Below the pieces are notes generated by a model, which had not been told where the DNA came from, made no database searches, and worked only from the letters and a program-made list of their open reading frames with translations. DNA of 5,141 bases from CANKHA01 sp035699705 (lineage in GTDB: Bacteria; Pseudomonadota; Alphaproteobacteria; Rhizobiales; Xanthobacteraceae): contig DASSPI010000096.1 of assembly GCA_035699705.1 (NCBI GenBank), forward strand, positions 1 to 5,141, given 5' to 3'. This document shows, in pieces, positions 4,694 through 5,141 of this stretch; positions within the stretch are counted from its first letter, which is position 1, and each line of letters begins with the position of its first letter. A program made the translations under genes and the position numbers.

Positions 4694-5141
4694 GTGTTCG
4701 CACAAATCAATCACATGGCGATGGTCAGCCCGATCTATCCGATGCTGGCCAAGTTCTACGAGGCCTATTTCGGGCTGAAACCCTCGGGCAAGACCAGCCG
4801 GCCGTTGAATGCGGTGACGGTCGGCGACGGTTATGTCGGATTGAACATCAATCCCCTGCGCGACGGTTATGTCGGCGGACTCGACCATTTCGGCATGGTG
4901 GTGGAAGACCTCGACAAGGTGATGGAGCGCGCGCGCTCGAAATTCCCCGGCGCCGCCATCGTCAAGCGTCCTTCGACCCGGCCTTTCGCGCAGTACAGCG
5001 CGCACGATCCCGACGGCAACGTGTTCGATCTGGCGCAGAGAAGCGAGAGTGACAAGCTGGTCGGCGTCTATGCCGAACAGGCCGCCGGCAACGGGCAGGG
5101 AAGCAATACCCACCTGAATAAGTTCGCCCTCCGCACCCTGC
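4694..5141 (+). CDS. VOC superfamily protein (glyoxalase / extradiol dioxygenase-like), 3'-partial
   Basis: The frame is open from GTG 4694 to the window end, giving 149 residues with no stop. It reads as two paired beta-alpha-beta-beta-beta units. The first is INHMAMVSPIYPMLAKFYEA followed by YFGLKP (residues 5-30). The second is GGLDHFGMVVEDLDKVMERA (61-80), ending in HDPDGNVFDL (104-113), a typical VOC closing motif. His7 and His65 occupy the usual metal-ligand positions at the start of each unit. The acidic ligand of the second unit would be Asp112 where Glu is common. No acidic residue is obvious at the equivalent place in the first unit (VGLNIN, 48-53). The last visible residues (HLNKFALRTL) look like the first strand of another VOC unit, so the full protein may have two VOC domains. 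It is probably co-transcribed with the upstream binding-protein gene. Reaction and substrate are unknown; catabolic ring cleavage or isomerisation is a guess from context. Confidence 0.8.
   Translation, partial: MFAQINHMAMVSPIYPMLAKFYEAYFGLKPSGKTSRPLNAVTVGDGYVGLNINPLRDGYVGGLDHFGMVVEDLDKVMERARSKFPGAAIVKRPSTRPFAQYSAHDPDGNVFDLAQRSESDKLVGVYAEQAAGNGQGSNTHLNKFALRTL

Noticed and set aside
4607..5113. A 168-codon minus-strand frame over the end of the binding protein and the VOC gene
   Set aside because: It crosses two well-supported plus-strand genes and has no recognisable motif. The plus-strand VOC frame has HDPDGN and paired-module structure.

Overview
The window looks like a chromosomal segment of an alphaproteobacterium of the order Hyphomicrobiales, close to Bradyrhizobium, Rhodopseudomonas or Blastochloris. 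The DNA is GC-rich with strong G/C third-position bias. It has an ornithine decarboxylase / homospermidine synthase pair typical of that group, plus a TctC-type periplasmic binding protein, a family greatly expanded there. All six genes supported here are on the + strand. I see no tRNA, rRNA, CRISPR array, insertion sequence or phage gene.

Region 1 (about 1-3473) is a polyamine block. It begins inside a group IV PLP-dependent ornithine decarboxylase (2-1036, 5' end missing), followed by a 9-bp hairpin. Next come a GNAT N-acetyltransferase (1141-1755), an unusually dense run of inverted repeats (1697-1799), homospermidine synthase (1837-3264), and a 64-residue, two-helix membrane protein (3279-3473) only 14 nt behind it. 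The expected chemistry is ornithine to putrescine, then putrescine to sym-homospermidine. The acetyltransferase between the two enzymes is an unproven candidate for polyamine acetylation.

Region 2 (3474-3597) is a 124-bp intergenic gap with an imperfect palindrome, a weak promoter-like pair and a strong Shine-Dalgarno site.

Region 3 (3598-5141) starts a second transcription unit. It holds an exported TctC/Bug-type solute-binding protein (3598-4677) and, 16 nt later, a VOC-fold (glyoxalase/extradiol dioxygenase superfamily) protein that starts at GTG 4694 and runs off the window end. No TctA or TctB membrane gene is visible. The pairing suggests uptake and catabolism of an organic acid or aromatic carboxylate, but the substrate cannot be read from the sequence.

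This is mostly ordinary metabolic DNA. I found no convincing new system. The points most worth a second look are the palindrome cluster overlapping the acetyltransferase stop codon, the acetyltransferase's place in the polyamine block, the small membrane protein next to homospermidine synthase, and the C-terminal cysteine pair of the binding protein.
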